A program made the position numbers and the translations under genes. Positions 11,066 through 22,322 of a stretch of DNA of 64,000 nt are shown piece by piece. Under the pieces are notes generated by a model. The model was not told the DNA's origin, ran no database searches, and saw only the letters and a program-made list of their open reading frames with translations. Location of the stretch: assembly GCA_032622095.1 (NCBI GenBank), contig CP136062.1, forward strand, positions 129,783,282 through 129,847,281. The letters are read 5' to 3'. Each line of letters opens with the position of its first letter. Position 1 is the stretch's first letter. This DNA is from Siphonodentalium dalli. Taxonomy: Eukaryota > Mollusca > Scaphopoda > Gadilida > Siphonodentaliidae.

Positions 11066-11576
11066 ATAACGTTAAGAAATATATAGAACTAGCTGGCAGA
11101 TTCAAGCCATATTATACACAAACCTGATGTATAAGATCTTAGGCTATGCATGGAACAAAATTAAAAACACATTAAAATCAAAATTAAATTATGTGTAATA
11201 TCGATACCAAAGTACCCTACCAAATCCTGATCCGAATGGAAGGGGGCTGTCAACAACAGTAATTTTATTGAGCTATATACATTCATATACATCGAAATGT
11301 ACATTCTATTTTTGTCAGTATGAAACGGTACCATTCAATATTTTATATGTGGAGGAGATTGCTTAAGATAAGCACTATGCTTACAGCCAAATCCCATTAT
11401 AACCATCAATATCTTTCATCATCATACCGTGAACTTTGTACATTATATTGGTTAAAATAAAATATGTTCAAACTAATAATGGCGTAGCTGCCAACTATAT
11501 TGTCCCATTTGGGACTATGATTTAAAGATTCAACGATGTTAAGCTGAGAAGCATCTGTCATATATAGGTGCTAAGA
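11066..11576. other. LINE tail and unassigned spacer
   Basis: The first ~30 bp probably continue the interrupted LINE. The remainder is AT-rich, with no supported feature. Confidence 0.4.
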
Positions 11577-11975
11577 AAATTGTTGGTCCTCGTCCATCCA
11601 TTCCACAGGTCACATTATCAGCAATCGTGTACACCAACAAGTGTGTTTATGCCAGCATTCAGACAGAGTCAATCCAAATTCGTCAGTATATCACTACATG
11701 TGCAACACAAGTTGAGGAGACCGTTATTCCTGTTCCAGAACCTGTAGAATCCAGGTTATGGATACAGCTTGTCGTCGAGACATTTAATCCGAAACAATCT
11801 ATGCAACTTGACCATATTGTTCCAAAAAGTACAATCGCCTGTTGCTTTGAAAAAAGATTGCCAACGTCACTCATACATTTCGACTCTCAGAAAGAGAGGT
11901 AAATCTTTGAGCTTTCAAAAATTGACCGCATGCTTGATGATAAATCGTTAACTCTCAAAGACAAGAAACAGTATG
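11577..11975 (+). pseudogene. LINE ORF1 (Gag-like) C-terminal part
   Basis: A 91-codon open frame (11627-11902) is followed, in another frame, by IFELSKIDRMLDDKSLTLKD. That tail matches IFEISKFGQKLDEKRLTLKG at about 43680, the end of a second copy whose upstream part is clearly a Gag-like ORF1. It is therefore the C-terminal portion of the same protein type, broken by a stop or frameshift. Orientation is opposite to the N-terminal part beside it (11985-12650). Confidence 0.55.
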
Positions 11976-11984
11976 TGTGGATCG

Positions 11985-12650
11985 AGACTGTCGGTTGGGC
12001 GAAGAATTCAGTCACATATGGGACATGAACGATCAATTGAATCTTGACAGTTCGAAATTTTGTTTTAGGATTTGTACAATCTTATGATCATGACCAGAAA
12101 CAGCGTTTTACAATTTTCCTGGCCATGGCCATAGCCCTAACATTTCAAACATCGTAATGGATTTGGAACGTAGGTACTTATATCTACCTTCACGTACCCA
12201 ACTTTCAATGTCGGTGAATGTTCGCATCGATTGAAGGTCAGAAGATAACTATTCAGAGGAACTATTAGTCCATCAACAGTCTTCGTAAATCTACGGATTT
12301 CTGTAACTCCATGTGGTGCCAACTCCACTAATATTTCTGATTCAGAAGAATCAGCTATATCGCGGGCGGGTTCGCAACACAGCTATGCTACTGTAGTCTC
12401 CATGTCTTGTGAGGAGTAACCTCAGCAATAGTTGTTAACTGCAGCAGAGCATCATATTGAACTTTCTTTGAATATTCAAGAGAGAGAGAGAGAGAGAGAG
12501 AGAGCCACTTATTGGCCAAGTCCTGATTGGTTTAACAGATTTCAATTGTCCATCAATGCTTTGTAGCGTTTTATCAATGACAAAGATAGAATGTCTTTTC
12601 ACATTTGGGTCAAAGCCAAGAACCAAGTACTGAGAAAGCATCATTTAAAC
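11985..12650 (-). pseudogene. LINE ORF1 (Gag-like) N-terminal and zinc-knuckle part
   Basis: On the minus strand 12435-12644 reads FVIDKTLQSIDGQLKSVKPI, like the start of the RNA-binding domain of jockey/I-type ORF1 proteins. From 12328 it continues with APHGVTEIRRF, SYLLTFNRCEHSPTLKVGY and YVPNPLRCLKC, then after an in-frame stop GYGHGQENC. The spacing C-x2-C-x4-H-x4-C is a retroviral-type CCHC zinc knuckle. A (GA)n tract at 12478-12504 lies inside the region. The copy at 42770 has the same order without the inversion. Confidence 0.65.
12478..12504. repeat. (GA)n microsatellite
   Basis: About 13 uninterrupted GA units inside the LINE ORF1 remnant. It creates the SLSLSL stretch in the minus-strand translation. 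Confidence 0.95.
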
Positions 12651-12833
12651 TTGATGTGTTACCATTCTTACGATAAATACGTTGTTTTTTGAGTTGACAT
12701 ATGTTGTCAAAATGTTGTCCAAATCAGGTATGCATGCAATTTTATATTCATTTCGATGGCAGAACGTCGGTATACTGTTTGTTGGTTGATTTACCATTAG
12801 TTTTTTAAGGTTTTACCAACATTTCCCAGATAG

Positions 12834-13090
12834 CCACCCGACGTCGGCCCAACGTCGGCCGCCGACGTCGGCCCGACGGTCGGCGTGGCCGTCGGCTATG
12901 ACGTCGGCAGTCGACGTCGGCATATGGTTGGCAGTCGACGTCATGCCGACCACCGTCGGTTCGATGTCATTTGCCGACGTCTGCCCGACCGTCGGCGTGG
13001 CCGTCGGCTATGACGTCGGCCCGACGTCGGCAGCCGACGTTGGTAAATGGCTGGCAGCCGACGCCATGCCGACCACAGTCGGCACGAAGG
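12834..13090. repeat. GACGTCGG palindromic motif array (left)
   Basis: A GC-rich island in AT-rich surroundings, made of irregularly spaced GACGTCGG/CCGACGTC and GCCGTCGG words. A GTCGGCGTGGCCGTCGGCTA block occurs twice, at about 12879 and 12991. The open frames at 12898-13164 are products of the array. Confidence 0.85.
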
Positions 13091-15098
13091 CTTTTCGTGG
13101 TCCTGATCATGCCATGCATAAATATCTACTCAATAGCTACGGCACGGGCATAGATATGGAGTAAATAATTATGGCGTGATCTAGTTCGTGGTCATGTGAA
13201 CTACTGAGCTCTATATACTATAATTGCAAACTAAACTAACAAGACTAAAACGATTGCAATTCTCTGTGAATTTCCGGTTAACCAAGAAGTCACAAAACAA
13301 ATTTTGAAACGGTTATAGATGCCAGAAGAAAAATGGCTAATTGTCCATGTTTAATCGTGTTGATATAATTATACATTACAAATCAAACAAAGCTACTGAT
13401 ATTGATAGGAATAATTCAAGTGGAAAATTATAGGATTGCGTATATACGACCCAGACCGCAAATAGCTGCCAACAATTTTTAATGTTCAAAATCAACGCAA
13501 AAACACGTATAACGGTATTTATTATGTATCTGCTTATAGTGGATCGATCAGTAGTGTTAAATAATTACACAACGGTGTCCGAAATGGTGCTTAACTTGTC
13601 CCTAATAAATCAGCCCACACGTATATAGTTCTCTGTGAAATTCGTCAGACTTGCTTTAGACATAATGTCTGGAATTTTGAATTTGAAATTTTATATCCCA
13701 GAGTTTCCTGTACTAAGATTTTTCCGGCCTAATCTTCTTGGGTTCGATTGCCTGAAGGACCAAAACTCTGTACCACGAAGCTCCAATACTCCGAAATTCC
13801 GATAAACTTTCCAGTTCACATCATATATATCTACGCATATATAGTTCGACCGAGAGTTCAGTCTGCATGGTGGGCTTTTTCACATGCATGTATATAGGGA
13901 CTCTGGATTCACACATCATGTCACATACGTATACGTAATGTGATATACTCCTCTTCGGGGAACAACGTACAGAATGAAACACACCATGCAGCACACGGAA
14001 ATCTCCCACATGTATCGTGAACGATTCCTAGATCATCGCAATCTGGGCTTGATTAGGTTGTCACGATTTGAACCCCGATATATGCGAAAATCTGGACCGA
14101 TTTTCAAGGTTGATCCGAGTTGAGGGACATCTCAATGTGCCATTCCGATCGATACATAGCCATTTCGATAAGAAATGAGAATTTGTTCACACTCACTGAA
14201 GCAAGCGCATTTGAAGCAATCATTAACACTCATATACACTGGGTCCGTGTCTCCATTTAATTCTCTGATACATGTATCCTGCTTCTGACATACAATTAAT
14301 TTGTCACCATCATGCAGCAAGTTTTAAGACGACCGACATTGCTCCCTTGAGACAACAATTTACATCTATGTCCCATGCACATACCAACATCTCCATCCAA
14401 GGGCGTTATATGCTGTTATTACCATATCCAACAGTGGTCCTGTAAAGATATAGAGGGAGATACTAAACACACTTGCACACTTGAAAGTACCCGATCGACC
14501 CCAATGCTGGCCAACATACCTTTCAATGTTTAAAGATATCTGATGACCTATAATACTAATATATGGCCGAGTTATCTACTGGGACAGACGGGCGGGGGGA
14601 CCGATGTGGCATGTCAATAGAAACAATTGTTTTTTGCCAATAGTTTATTCGTGCAATTCATAATAGCGCTTGCTAAACGCTCTTCGCGTTTCATCATGCA
14701 TATATTCAATTTTAACATGCTTTTTTTTAACAAAAGAGATTGTTTTCCACCCTTCTGATTGGCCCATTTCCTGCCACGTGCCGGGCGACAAATCACACTG
14801 TCGCCCGCTGAGCCGGGGGACATTGTTTTTGTCGCTCGCCTTATGTTATAATGCAAGAATATCTCCAAACACACACTGCAGTAACTCATCTATTTCACAT
14901 AACTATTATGTACTAAAAATCATAGATCTTATATACCCCACGGATTCGCAAAACACACCAGTTGTGGTGTTTGCTAATTTGCATATATTTAGTGAACACT
15001 AATATTCGAACTTTTAAGTTGATACTTTTATCGGGCAAGCGTTATTATGTACTTTTTACATCGAAACATCTCGGTGATTCAATATGTTCATGTCGACA
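13091..15098. other. Interior without recognised genes
   Basis: No supported coding sequence. A short perfect hairpin, CGGGCGACA...TGTCGCCCG, lies near 14782-14807. Overlapping open frames at 14614-15002 on both strands show no recognisable domains. Confidence 0.4.
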
Positions 15099-15489
15099 TT
15101 ATGGTGGAAGATTGAAAGAGTGGATCCCTTCAGGTTGGTTGGTTATAAATGTTTGCTGGTAGACAACGTAATGCATACGTTTGTCGCGAATGACTGGTAC
15201 TGTACGCTTATCCATGATATCAGACCTCTCCGCGATGTCTGCAATGTGATCATAGAAGTATTTTGTTTGAGGATCGCCATGTTCTTGGGAGCACTGACAC
15301 ATATGAATGTACATTAATGAAATCGACAACTTCCCAATAGCTTTCTGGGAAGACCGTTATGAAATGAACATCGCGAGTAAATTCCGCGCGCAACTTCGCA
15401 AGGCGACATTGAATTTTCCACATTGCAGAAGGTGATAACATACCTATATGGCTTATTGCATGGACCGATATTGACGATTTAACCACCAA
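15099..15489 (-). pseudogene. Unknown protein remnant with one frameshift
   Basis: Two overlapping minus-strand frames read as one plausible protein with a shift near 15300. The upstream frame has MWKIQCRLAKLRAEFTRDVH and then FPESYWEVVDF. The downstream frame has CSQEHGDPQTKYFYDHIADI then AERSDIMDKRTVPVI, ending at 15099. Composition is protein-like, without low complexity. I do not recognise the family. It lies inside the candidate 12826-17289 element and could be a relic of its coding region or an older gene fragment. Confidence 0.4.
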
Positions 15490-15670
15490 AATGATCGTAA
15501 ATAAACGCTGATTATCAAACGCTTGACGGCTTGACTATCGTTTATGGAACAGAACGACAAGTAGTTACTGAATATACATTATCGGGAAAGAAAGCACGCG
15601 TGACTCAGTGCAACATCGTGCGTGTGGATGGCAAGGATTTTTTTCTGTGGTATAATCGGATAACAAAACA

Positions 15671-15815
15671 GTTGTTGCCCTTCTTCTCGGGAGACATCGA
15701 GATTTGTCACCCGCTCGAGAACGGAATGTCTCCCTCGGAGCTGTGCTCCTCGGGAGACATTCCGTTCTCGAGCAGGTGACAAATCTCAATGTCTCCCTCG
15801 ACATCGGGCAACAAC
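15671..15815. repeat. Long hairpin, ~70-bp arms
   Basis: The left arm starts GTTGTTGCCC at 15671 and the right arm ends GGGCAACAAC at 15815. The inner core GAACGGAATGTCTCCC pairs with GGGAGACATTCCGTTC. The loop is only a few bases around CTGTG near 15743. A few mismatches and small indels occur in the outer part. The frames at 15531-15988 are by-products of this inverted repeat. Confidence 0.9.
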
Positions 15816-17102
15816 TGCATGTATACTGTTGCCCTAATATCCAATCCAGGAATATGCATGTAACGGTTATATAAATAGAATACAGTACAACAATTTAAAC
15901 GGACATGGCTCATTAGAACTTTTAACGTTAACTTTGTTGACGTGATTTGGAAGAAGGTGACATTATGTTGATCCATACGCCATATCAACAGTTAGCCTAC
16001 TGCATATGCCATGGACAATCCTGTTAATGTCAGGACTATGTTCAATCTACATTGAATTTTCGCACATGTGTGCACTTTATTTATACATGTACCACGTGAG
16101 GACTAGATCGTAACAAGGGAATTGAAGAAACTCTTCATTGATCAATGCCGAAGAAAGTTCTGGACCCAAACGTTCTCAATTATATCACTAATATTAATCT
16201 TGCTGTGGCATAAAGAGGCCGAATATAACGTTAATGTTAAGTATAATGTGTAGACCTACGTTGATCCCTCCAGAACTGGGCCGCGATGTAACAAAATAGA
16301 ACATAATTTGGACCTAGCTTCAATTGACATTCAAGTACATTTGAGACATTACATACCGGTACATGTAAGTATGTACCTGACAATAGATAATAATTAATAA
16401 ATACGACACCGTCGATTGCCGACGTCGGGCCAACGTCGGGCCGACATCGGGTTGCCGACTGCGCTGACAATAGACAAACATTAAATAAATGTTGGCGTGT
16501 TAACATACTAAAAGTATAAAACGTAACAATCTGTTTGATACAATGAGAAACTCTATATAATAGAGACAAACGTGGCTATATATATTAAGCTGTTTTATTT
16601 AGGGGTACCAATCAAGCCCGGAACTTCGGATGATTTCCATGAGTGTGCAATATATTTTGGAAAAATATTAAACTTACCTTTATTATTCCGCCCTGGAAAT
16701 GTATCCATGCACGCACGGTCCTCTACGTAATCATTAACACCGATTGTGATTAATTTTCCACATCAGAGAAGAAATAATAATGTTAGGCTCCAATCAGCAA
16801 CGAATTTAAAGTCGAAAATAATGTGACCGAAGCTTTCAAATTGACGCAGCAGACGAGACGTACAACGACGTCATATTACCGATAATGACGTTTTCGGTCG
16901 GCAATCCGTCGGCAACCGACGTTTTACCGACCAATGTATGAAAACAACAACAATCAATTCAAAAACTACTATAAAAGCATGGAACGTGCAATAAACCTTC
17001 AAGGGTGGAATTTATGTAGCAAAGATTAATATACGACTTCGGGCATCAATATGGTACGTGATATATAAATATTCCGCGATTTATTTATCACTGGTCAGTT
17101 TC
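15816..17102. other. Interior with scattered GACGTCGG clusters
   Basis: Small GC-rich clusters at 16408-16462 (GCCGACGTCGGGCCAACGTC) and 16880-16945 (GTCGGCAACCGACG). Otherwise AT-rich, with no supported coding sequence. Confidence 0.6.
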
Positions 17103-17289
17103 CCGTCGGCAGACGACCATGTGTCGACCTCCAGTTCTGGCGAGATCAAGGGAACGTCGGGTGCCGACCTGTTGCCGACCATCTCTATTTCACAACGACG
17201 TCGGGCCGACGTCGCCCCGACGGACATACCGACGGTTGGGTCGACGTCTGGAACCCGACGTCGGGCCGACGTCGTTGTGCTGTCTGGGT
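17103..17289. repeat. GACGTCGG palindromic motif array (right)
   Basis: ACGACGTCGGGCCGACGTCG at about 17194 is followed by further CCGACGTCGG-like words and ends in the boundary TGCTGTCTGGG. It mirrors the array at 12834-13090. The open frame at 17058-17330 is a by-product. Confidence 0.85.
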
Positions 17290-17476
17290 TAGGTAACGTC
17301 GTGGGAATTACTTTAGAAATACACGGTTGAAATAACAGACATCTAAACGTTGGATAGCGTTGGGAATATTAGATAGAAGTCTCCGCATTGCAAACTCCTT
17401 GTTATGACATTTACATCCTAAAAGAATCCCCAATAATTTCTCTTCAGAGAGAACAACGAACATAACCTATAAAATA

Positions 17477-17759
17477 TAATAAAGAGCGTTATTTGTCATT
17501 AAATTCCTGATATGGGAATGATAAAGAGCTTTTATAAAATAAATGCGCGAACGACTGGCCTGCTGATAATTCTGAATACGTATAGGCACAACGGACACAT
17601 TCCTCATTTGAACCTCAACATGTACGTACGGCACACGTAATTGTGTAGTATGGACATTACTATTGATAGATATATGTACATATATATATGTTCGCACATA
17701 ATAAACGTTCTTTATTTATACCATATCGGGAATAAGTTATCAAGAAACGCTCTTTATTA
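17477..17759. mobile_element. 283-bp MITE with ~55-bp inverted ends
   Basis: The left end TAATAAAGAGCGTTATTTGT continues to a CCTGATATGGGAAT stretch. The right end is its imperfect complement, finishing AACGCTCTTTATTA. The interior has no coding capacity. AAAGAGCG also occurs inside 5613-5948 and 37535-38028, suggesting a shared ancestry or a repeated insertion motif. Confidence 0.75.
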
Positions 17760-19232
17760 CATTATTTATGGATAAAGACCCCTGCCTAACTAGATGACTC
17801 ATTTGATATATGTGTGCACAGCCTGAGATGGTTAGACTGCGCAAGAATAGTACTGAGTCGTCGACTGTCAATTTGATATTATATTCGTCTCCAGGAATTT
17901 GTTTTTGTGTTAAGATAAGGAGCAATGCAACTATTTGCTCAGTTGATAGGTTAGAGTAGTTCGATTCTCTCTGCAGTGGATTGCATTATTTGCAGGTTGA
18001 ACTCGATGGGCTATAGTTCTGCCGATGGGTTGATTGTCACAATGCATCGATCACATTCGTAGTCAGGTATTTAAATCGTTCACAAATGTAGTCAACTTAT
18101 ATGGCGATCACATATGTGTAGCTAGCCAGCTTTTCATATTCACGCAGCCCCATGAAACACGACAAGGTTAACAAACAACTCGATTTTGTATTTAATAACA
18201 ATGTTTCCTACCAATATCGTTAGAAATATATTCCAATATGAGTTGACATATAGTTCTTGGGGGGGGGGGGGTAGCAGAAGACGTCTGTTGGATATTGTAA
18301 ATTTGTATGGAAAGTAAGCTTGTCTTCGTGATATCTTGTTTAGGGGTGAGGATTTTATTTGGATATGACAAGATTGTTGATTATGATAATATGATGATAC
18401 GTTAACGTAATTTCCTAGCACAATATATTCAATGCAATGGGATTATGGAAGAGTTGTGTATCGTTTGCATCATTTCGCAAAGGATATTTTAAAGCCACAT
18501 GCGGTTTGCACTCCAAAATACACCTAATAATGTTCGCATTTGAATTTTTCCCGGTACCGCAATTGGGCGATAAATACCTGTCCTACCTTTCTACGGGCAG
18601 TATATGTACACATAAGACCCATTTAAGTCAAGACAAGGTCATCAGTTGGTTGCATGGTTAATCTGTACAGCATAAAATGGAACATTTATAACTCCACGGA
18701 TATTCGGCTAAGCTCAGTTAATATCACGAGACTAAATCCATAAAAGTGTATACATTAATCTCAAGGTTCAAATAACACTCACGATAATGTCAACGCATTT
18801 CTATCCATCTCTTTCAACTCGTAGCTTAGTTCTCCTTTTGGGCTGGTGCTCTCTAATTGAACGATATGTGCTGGGGCAATCAAAGTTCAATACATTACAT
18901 TTGTTCTCTCTCTATATTTTTAACTGTAAAACATCTCATCACATGCAGCAACTCCAATAATATACAATCACCAATCTGCCAACTGACTCATAGACAAAAC
19001 CGTACATGTTGACTCTACAAACATAAATATACAAGTCCCAATTTCTAGATTAAGGGAAGAGGTATACATCCCAACATACAGACATAATACACCCTTACAC
19101 AATTATACTACTAGTTATATAGAATAACATATACACACATAAGGGATATATTAATGCTCCTGCAAGAGACTTTCAACAAACTACTCCTACTTGCAGTTTC
19201 ACAAACACAAAGTATAGACGAATATGTAATAA
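17760..19232. other. No gene recognised
   Basis: Contains a 13-base poly-G run near 18259. The frames at 18140-18421 and 18437-18661 have no domain or splice support that I can see. Confidence 0.4.
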
Positions 19233-19690
19233 CTATAAATATGCCAATAAATATGGATTTGAGTTTTTCAGAATATTGCGGATCTTCTGTCCGCTATGTT
19301 GACCTGATAAAATGATAATTGTGGTAGTGGTCTGATATCTCATACAAACTTCTTGGTAATCCCTGGGAGTGGAACTTATAATGTCCTTCATTATTCTCGA
19401 CTTAAATGGTGTTACAGTCCAGAGATAATCTGCCAAAGGAGCGTCCTCTAAGGCAAACTCAAACGTATTTCCTCAAATGAACATGTGCTGTGTGTTTGCT
19501 GAATGCAAAAAAAATTCTCCAACTGTTGACCTCAGGACATGTTTGATGTTAGGGGGAAATATGATATTGATAGAAAGAGGACCATTCAATAACTCTTCAG
19601 GATTTATTGTTTCCTTCAACGGGATGTTGAGAAATCTCCTGAAAACTGTCACGCAGATGTTCAAGATATCTCGCGCAAATACCCACATAA
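19233..19690 (-). pseudogene. Unknown protein remnant, copy 1
   Basis: The minus-strand frame 19473-19688 contains PLSINIIFPPNIKHVLRSTV. After a stop the similarity continues with a FALED...ADYLWTVTPFKSRIMKDII stretch down to 19233. A diverged second copy lies on the plus strand at 40640-41027 with LSINIISPPNIKHFLRRPVE and ADYL. Both are broken, so this looks like a dispersed gene or transposon product. I do not recognise the family. Confidence 0.45.
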
Positions 19691-20442
19691 TCGACCTATA
19701 ATGTAAAATAGGTACATATATAGTGTGATTATTTGCTTCTGATTAATGGAGTCATAGCCATTATTTGTTGTATGGCGCGGACCTAATGAAAACACAAGTT
19801 AAGGAGAGTACACCTGAAAAGTCTTGTGTTGGCTTATTTGACTCACTGGCTCATTTTCCGGACATAATCTGCTTAGAATCGCCACATTATGAGTCGATAA
19901 TGTGACTAAAATGCTCTCATTGTCAGCATATTATCGACTCAAAATGACGCCTTTCTGAGCATATTATCAACCTAAAACGTTCTTTATATGCGGATTTTCG
20001 GGAGAACATGCTCAGATGGTTAACCCGCAACAGGAAGATATATTCTTGAGAACAAATAGTTAATATGTCAGGAGTAGAACGTGTCAAGAACCTCTGGATT
20101 GTGATTACTGGGTATCCTAGGGCGGGGCCCAGCTGTGTATTTGATGCTGCAAGAGCGATTGAGTGATCCAGTTATTCATTTTAGCTCGATTTGACGATAA
20201 AGTCTCAAGAGGTTTTTTTTCGATCGAAATACGCAATTGTATATGCTTGGCATTCTAAATGAGAATCACCTGTTTGAGAATATATCATGTAACTCGATTA
20301 ATCTGATCAGGTACAGGTAACAGAACGGTTGTGCAGCTGGCGATGTTTTCACCGCCGTTGTATGTGCCCAGTGAATGTGTAATCGATCCCCACATAGAAT
20401 GCTTGATGTCATTTGGGTATATTCCTGATTGACAAATCTATT
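19691..20442. other. No feature recognised
   Basis: Intergenic sequence left of the tandem array. No supported coding potential. Confidence 0.4.
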
Positions 20443-20568
20443 TTAAGAAAATACTCATTTGTCATAATTTGAAATACACACCCTTCCCATAAATTAGTAA
20501 GTGAGATGAGCAGAGAGTTTATTCAGTCTTTAATTTCAAACCGACTTCCGAAAATCCACTAGAAACTC

Positions 20569-21060
20569 TCAAGATAATATTTTAGTTTGATTCTTGACAT
20601 GATTCCAATCAGCTGCATTATTATTGTCCATTCCTGGCGGGATTCTGTGCAAGATAATGATATTTTGATTGTCTCCTTGACCAATTAAATAATATTTCAC
20701 CCCAAGGTCTTCCAAACTCATATCTAGTATGTTGTCCGTATGAACCGCCCATGGCTTCTGCTTCAACCCTTAAAGCCACCCAAGAAGTCCAAATGTGCTA
20801 TGGTTCCATCCCCCCTCTTTCTTTGATTAAGATATCATAACTCCCGTCATATTTAGTGTTTGATTGAATGTGTCATGTGACCTAAGAACATTTTCAAAAC
20901 CATGTAACTCGTCTATCACACGAAACGTCTCATTGGTTGCATCGGATCTTATAGAAGTACACCATTTCTCTATGACACAATTGACCAATCCGTTGTTTTT
21001 TAGTTTTCAGTTCCAAATCATCGTCATTTATGGTAATCTCATTGTAAAGTGGTAAAATAT
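20569..21060 (-). pseudogene. Unknown protein 'P', unit A copy
   Basis: The intact minus-strand end (20569-20766) reads WAVHTDNILDMSLEDLGVKY and then NIIILHRIPPGMDNNNAADW. Further upstream in other frames, matching pieces correspond to the better-preserved unit C stretch at 31913-32101. Homologous pieces lie at about 26380-26950 and 30645-32160. Frames are broken in all three units. No known domain recognised. Confidence 0.4.
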
Positions 21061-21151
21061 TGACTGCTACCAACTGTTCTGTCTCGATCCAAAAGAGACA
21101 TAGTCGGAGTGTTTATCGCGAACATTCTTGGATGGGGATATTTCATTTCTC

Positions 21152-21239
21152 GTTCTTTCTCACTTAATCATATGCATAGATCCTTCTCGGGGGTGAAAGG
21201 AAGATAGTCAGTCCTGACTATATCACTCTAACAATATAC
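21152..21239. repeat. 88-bp direct repeat, left copy
   Basis: Begins GTTCTTTCTCACTTAATCAT and is repeated at 22166-22254. Units B (about 27025) and C (about 32262) contain this sequence only once. Confidence 0.9.
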
Positions 21240-21563
21240 CTTACACTTATCTGTGGTTTAAAATGTTCTGTGCAATCAATTACCATAAGTATAAGTGAGG
21301 CCATGTAGTCATCTTTTTTACTTTTGATCTTTAGTGATCCATCATCTGTATGTTCTGTCTTCAATTTATTCAAGTCGAGTGGAAAATTTATTTCCACATC
21401 TTCGTGTCTGTCGAATTGTAAGGTTATCTTCGTCAAGTCTATAACATTGTAATTATTCGTCTTGAAGTAATCTTGCCCGTTAGATACACTCAGATCACTA
21501 TTCTTGAATTTTCATCAAATTCTCTTTTAGACAAATTTTCACATTCTTCAGCATCGTCGCCAT
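21218..21563 (-). pseudogene. Unknown protein, divergent gene 1
   Basis: The minus-strand frame includes NNYNVIDLTKITLQFDRHED and INFPLDLNKLKTEH, ending in CTEHFKPQ before it runs into the 88-bp repeat. The nearest ATG under the TATA box is at 21561-21563; it opens MATMLKNVKICLKENLMKIQ, which then stops, and the main frame follows with a one-base shift. Either the copy is frameshifted or a short intron is present. A good TATA box lies ~80 bp upstream of that ATG. No family recognised. Confidence 0.4.
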
Positions 21564-21639
21564 GACATAGAAGCAGTTTCCAGCTCGTCGCTGACTCTGA
21601 AATGACTTTGAATAATGGCGCGCGAACAAACTCAATTCG

Positions 21640-21744
21640 CTTTTATACCTGTTATCACATGGTTCTCAGTGAAGATTTCGGATCAAGAATCTGACCAATC
21701 AACGCGCGGAATCAACCAATAATATTTCTCTCTCGTTGACCAAT
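21640..21744. promoter_or_regulatory. Possible bidirectional promoter
   Basis: Between the two divergent frames there is a TATAAAAG box on the minus strand at 21640-21648 and three CCAAT boxes at 21695, 21716 and 21740, each within CCAAT(C/A)A. The arrangement suits a shared promoter. This is an inference from motifs only. Confidence 0.4.
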
Positions 21745-21841
21745 CAAATTCATATATTTGACGAATCAAATTCCTATATTCGATAGCTTCACTCTGTTTT
21801 AATAACATTTAAATTCAAACGTTTTTGAAATATCATAGACA

Positions 21842-22210
21842 ATGGAGTGCCGAGAACATATTAGAAACAATCGGAGGAGACACTATGAGCTTTGGAAATT
21901 AATGCAATCCGTCGGCGAAGCAGCTGAATTACCCAAGGAAATACGATCATTGCTGTGGCAGAGATCAGATAATGAAAACGACAGAAGAAAGCTAGTCAAC
22001 ACCCTCTGGAAACATGGTTTCGAGCGACAAAAAAACGTGGACTTGTTCTACATATGGATCAACATAACAAAACTCGCAGAGACGACCTCAGAAAAGACAG
22101 ATTTTGAGAAGCATTTCATTCAACTTGGAGCTCAGTCGAATTTGAATGAAAGAAACTCGGAACAAGTTCTTTCTCACTTAATTATATGCATAGATCCTTC
22201 TCAGGGGTGA
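21842..22210 (+). CDS. Unknown 122-codon frame, divergent gene 2
   Basis: Starts at ATG 21842 with MECREHIRNNRRRHYELWKL and includes PKEIRSLLWQRSDNENDRRK. The composition is charged and probably mostly helical, with no signal peptide or membrane segment. The last ~14 codons lie in the right 88-bp direct repeat, so the native C-terminus may differ or be spliced. The frame is absent from units B and C. Helical size and charge are compatible with a death-fold-like domain, but I see no diagnostic motif. Confidence 0.45.
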   Translation: MECREHIRNNRRRHYELWKLMQSVGEAAELPKEIRSLLWQRSDNENDRRKLVNTLWKHGFERQKNVDLFYIWINITKLAETTSEKTDFEKHFIQLGAQSNLNERNSEQVLSHLIICIDPSQG

Positions 22211-22254
22211 AAGGAAGACAGCCAATCATGACTATATCACCCCTAACAATATAC
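22166..22254. repeat. 88-bp direct repeat, right copy
   Basis: Begins GTTCTTTCTCACTTAATTAT and differs from 21152-21239 at a handful of positions. The pair brackets the unit-A-specific segment. Confidence 0.9.
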
Positions 22255-22322
22255 ATGTATAGTCTATTAATATTGTATTTATTTGTAATAGTACTTCACT
22301 TGTGTGTATATTGTAAATAAAG

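Larger units (their letters stand above)
12826..17289. mobile_element. Possible 4.5-kb element bounded by CCGACGTCGG arrays
   Basis: The left boundary CCCAGATAGCCACCCGACGT and the right boundary, read inverted, CCCAGACAGCACAACGACGT are similar. Just inside each lies a GC-rich array of palindromic CCGACGTCGG-type words (12834-13090 and 17103-17275), with smaller clusters at 16408-16462 and 16880-16945. The interior carries a frameshifted protein remnant (15099-15489) and a 145-bp hairpin (15671-15815). I infer one transposon whose subterminal repeats are the palindromes. It could equally be two separate short elements. No transposase is recognised and no target duplication is clear. Confidence 0.45.

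Noticed and set aside
10279..11105. Several Cys/Arg-rich frames on both strands
   Set aside because: They are produced by CGCAAC/GTTGCG motif repeats inside the 990-bp TIR element.
14614..15002. 91- and 110-codon overlapping frames on opposite strands
   Set aside because: Neither shows domain features, and mutual overlap means at most one could be real; no copy or splice support.
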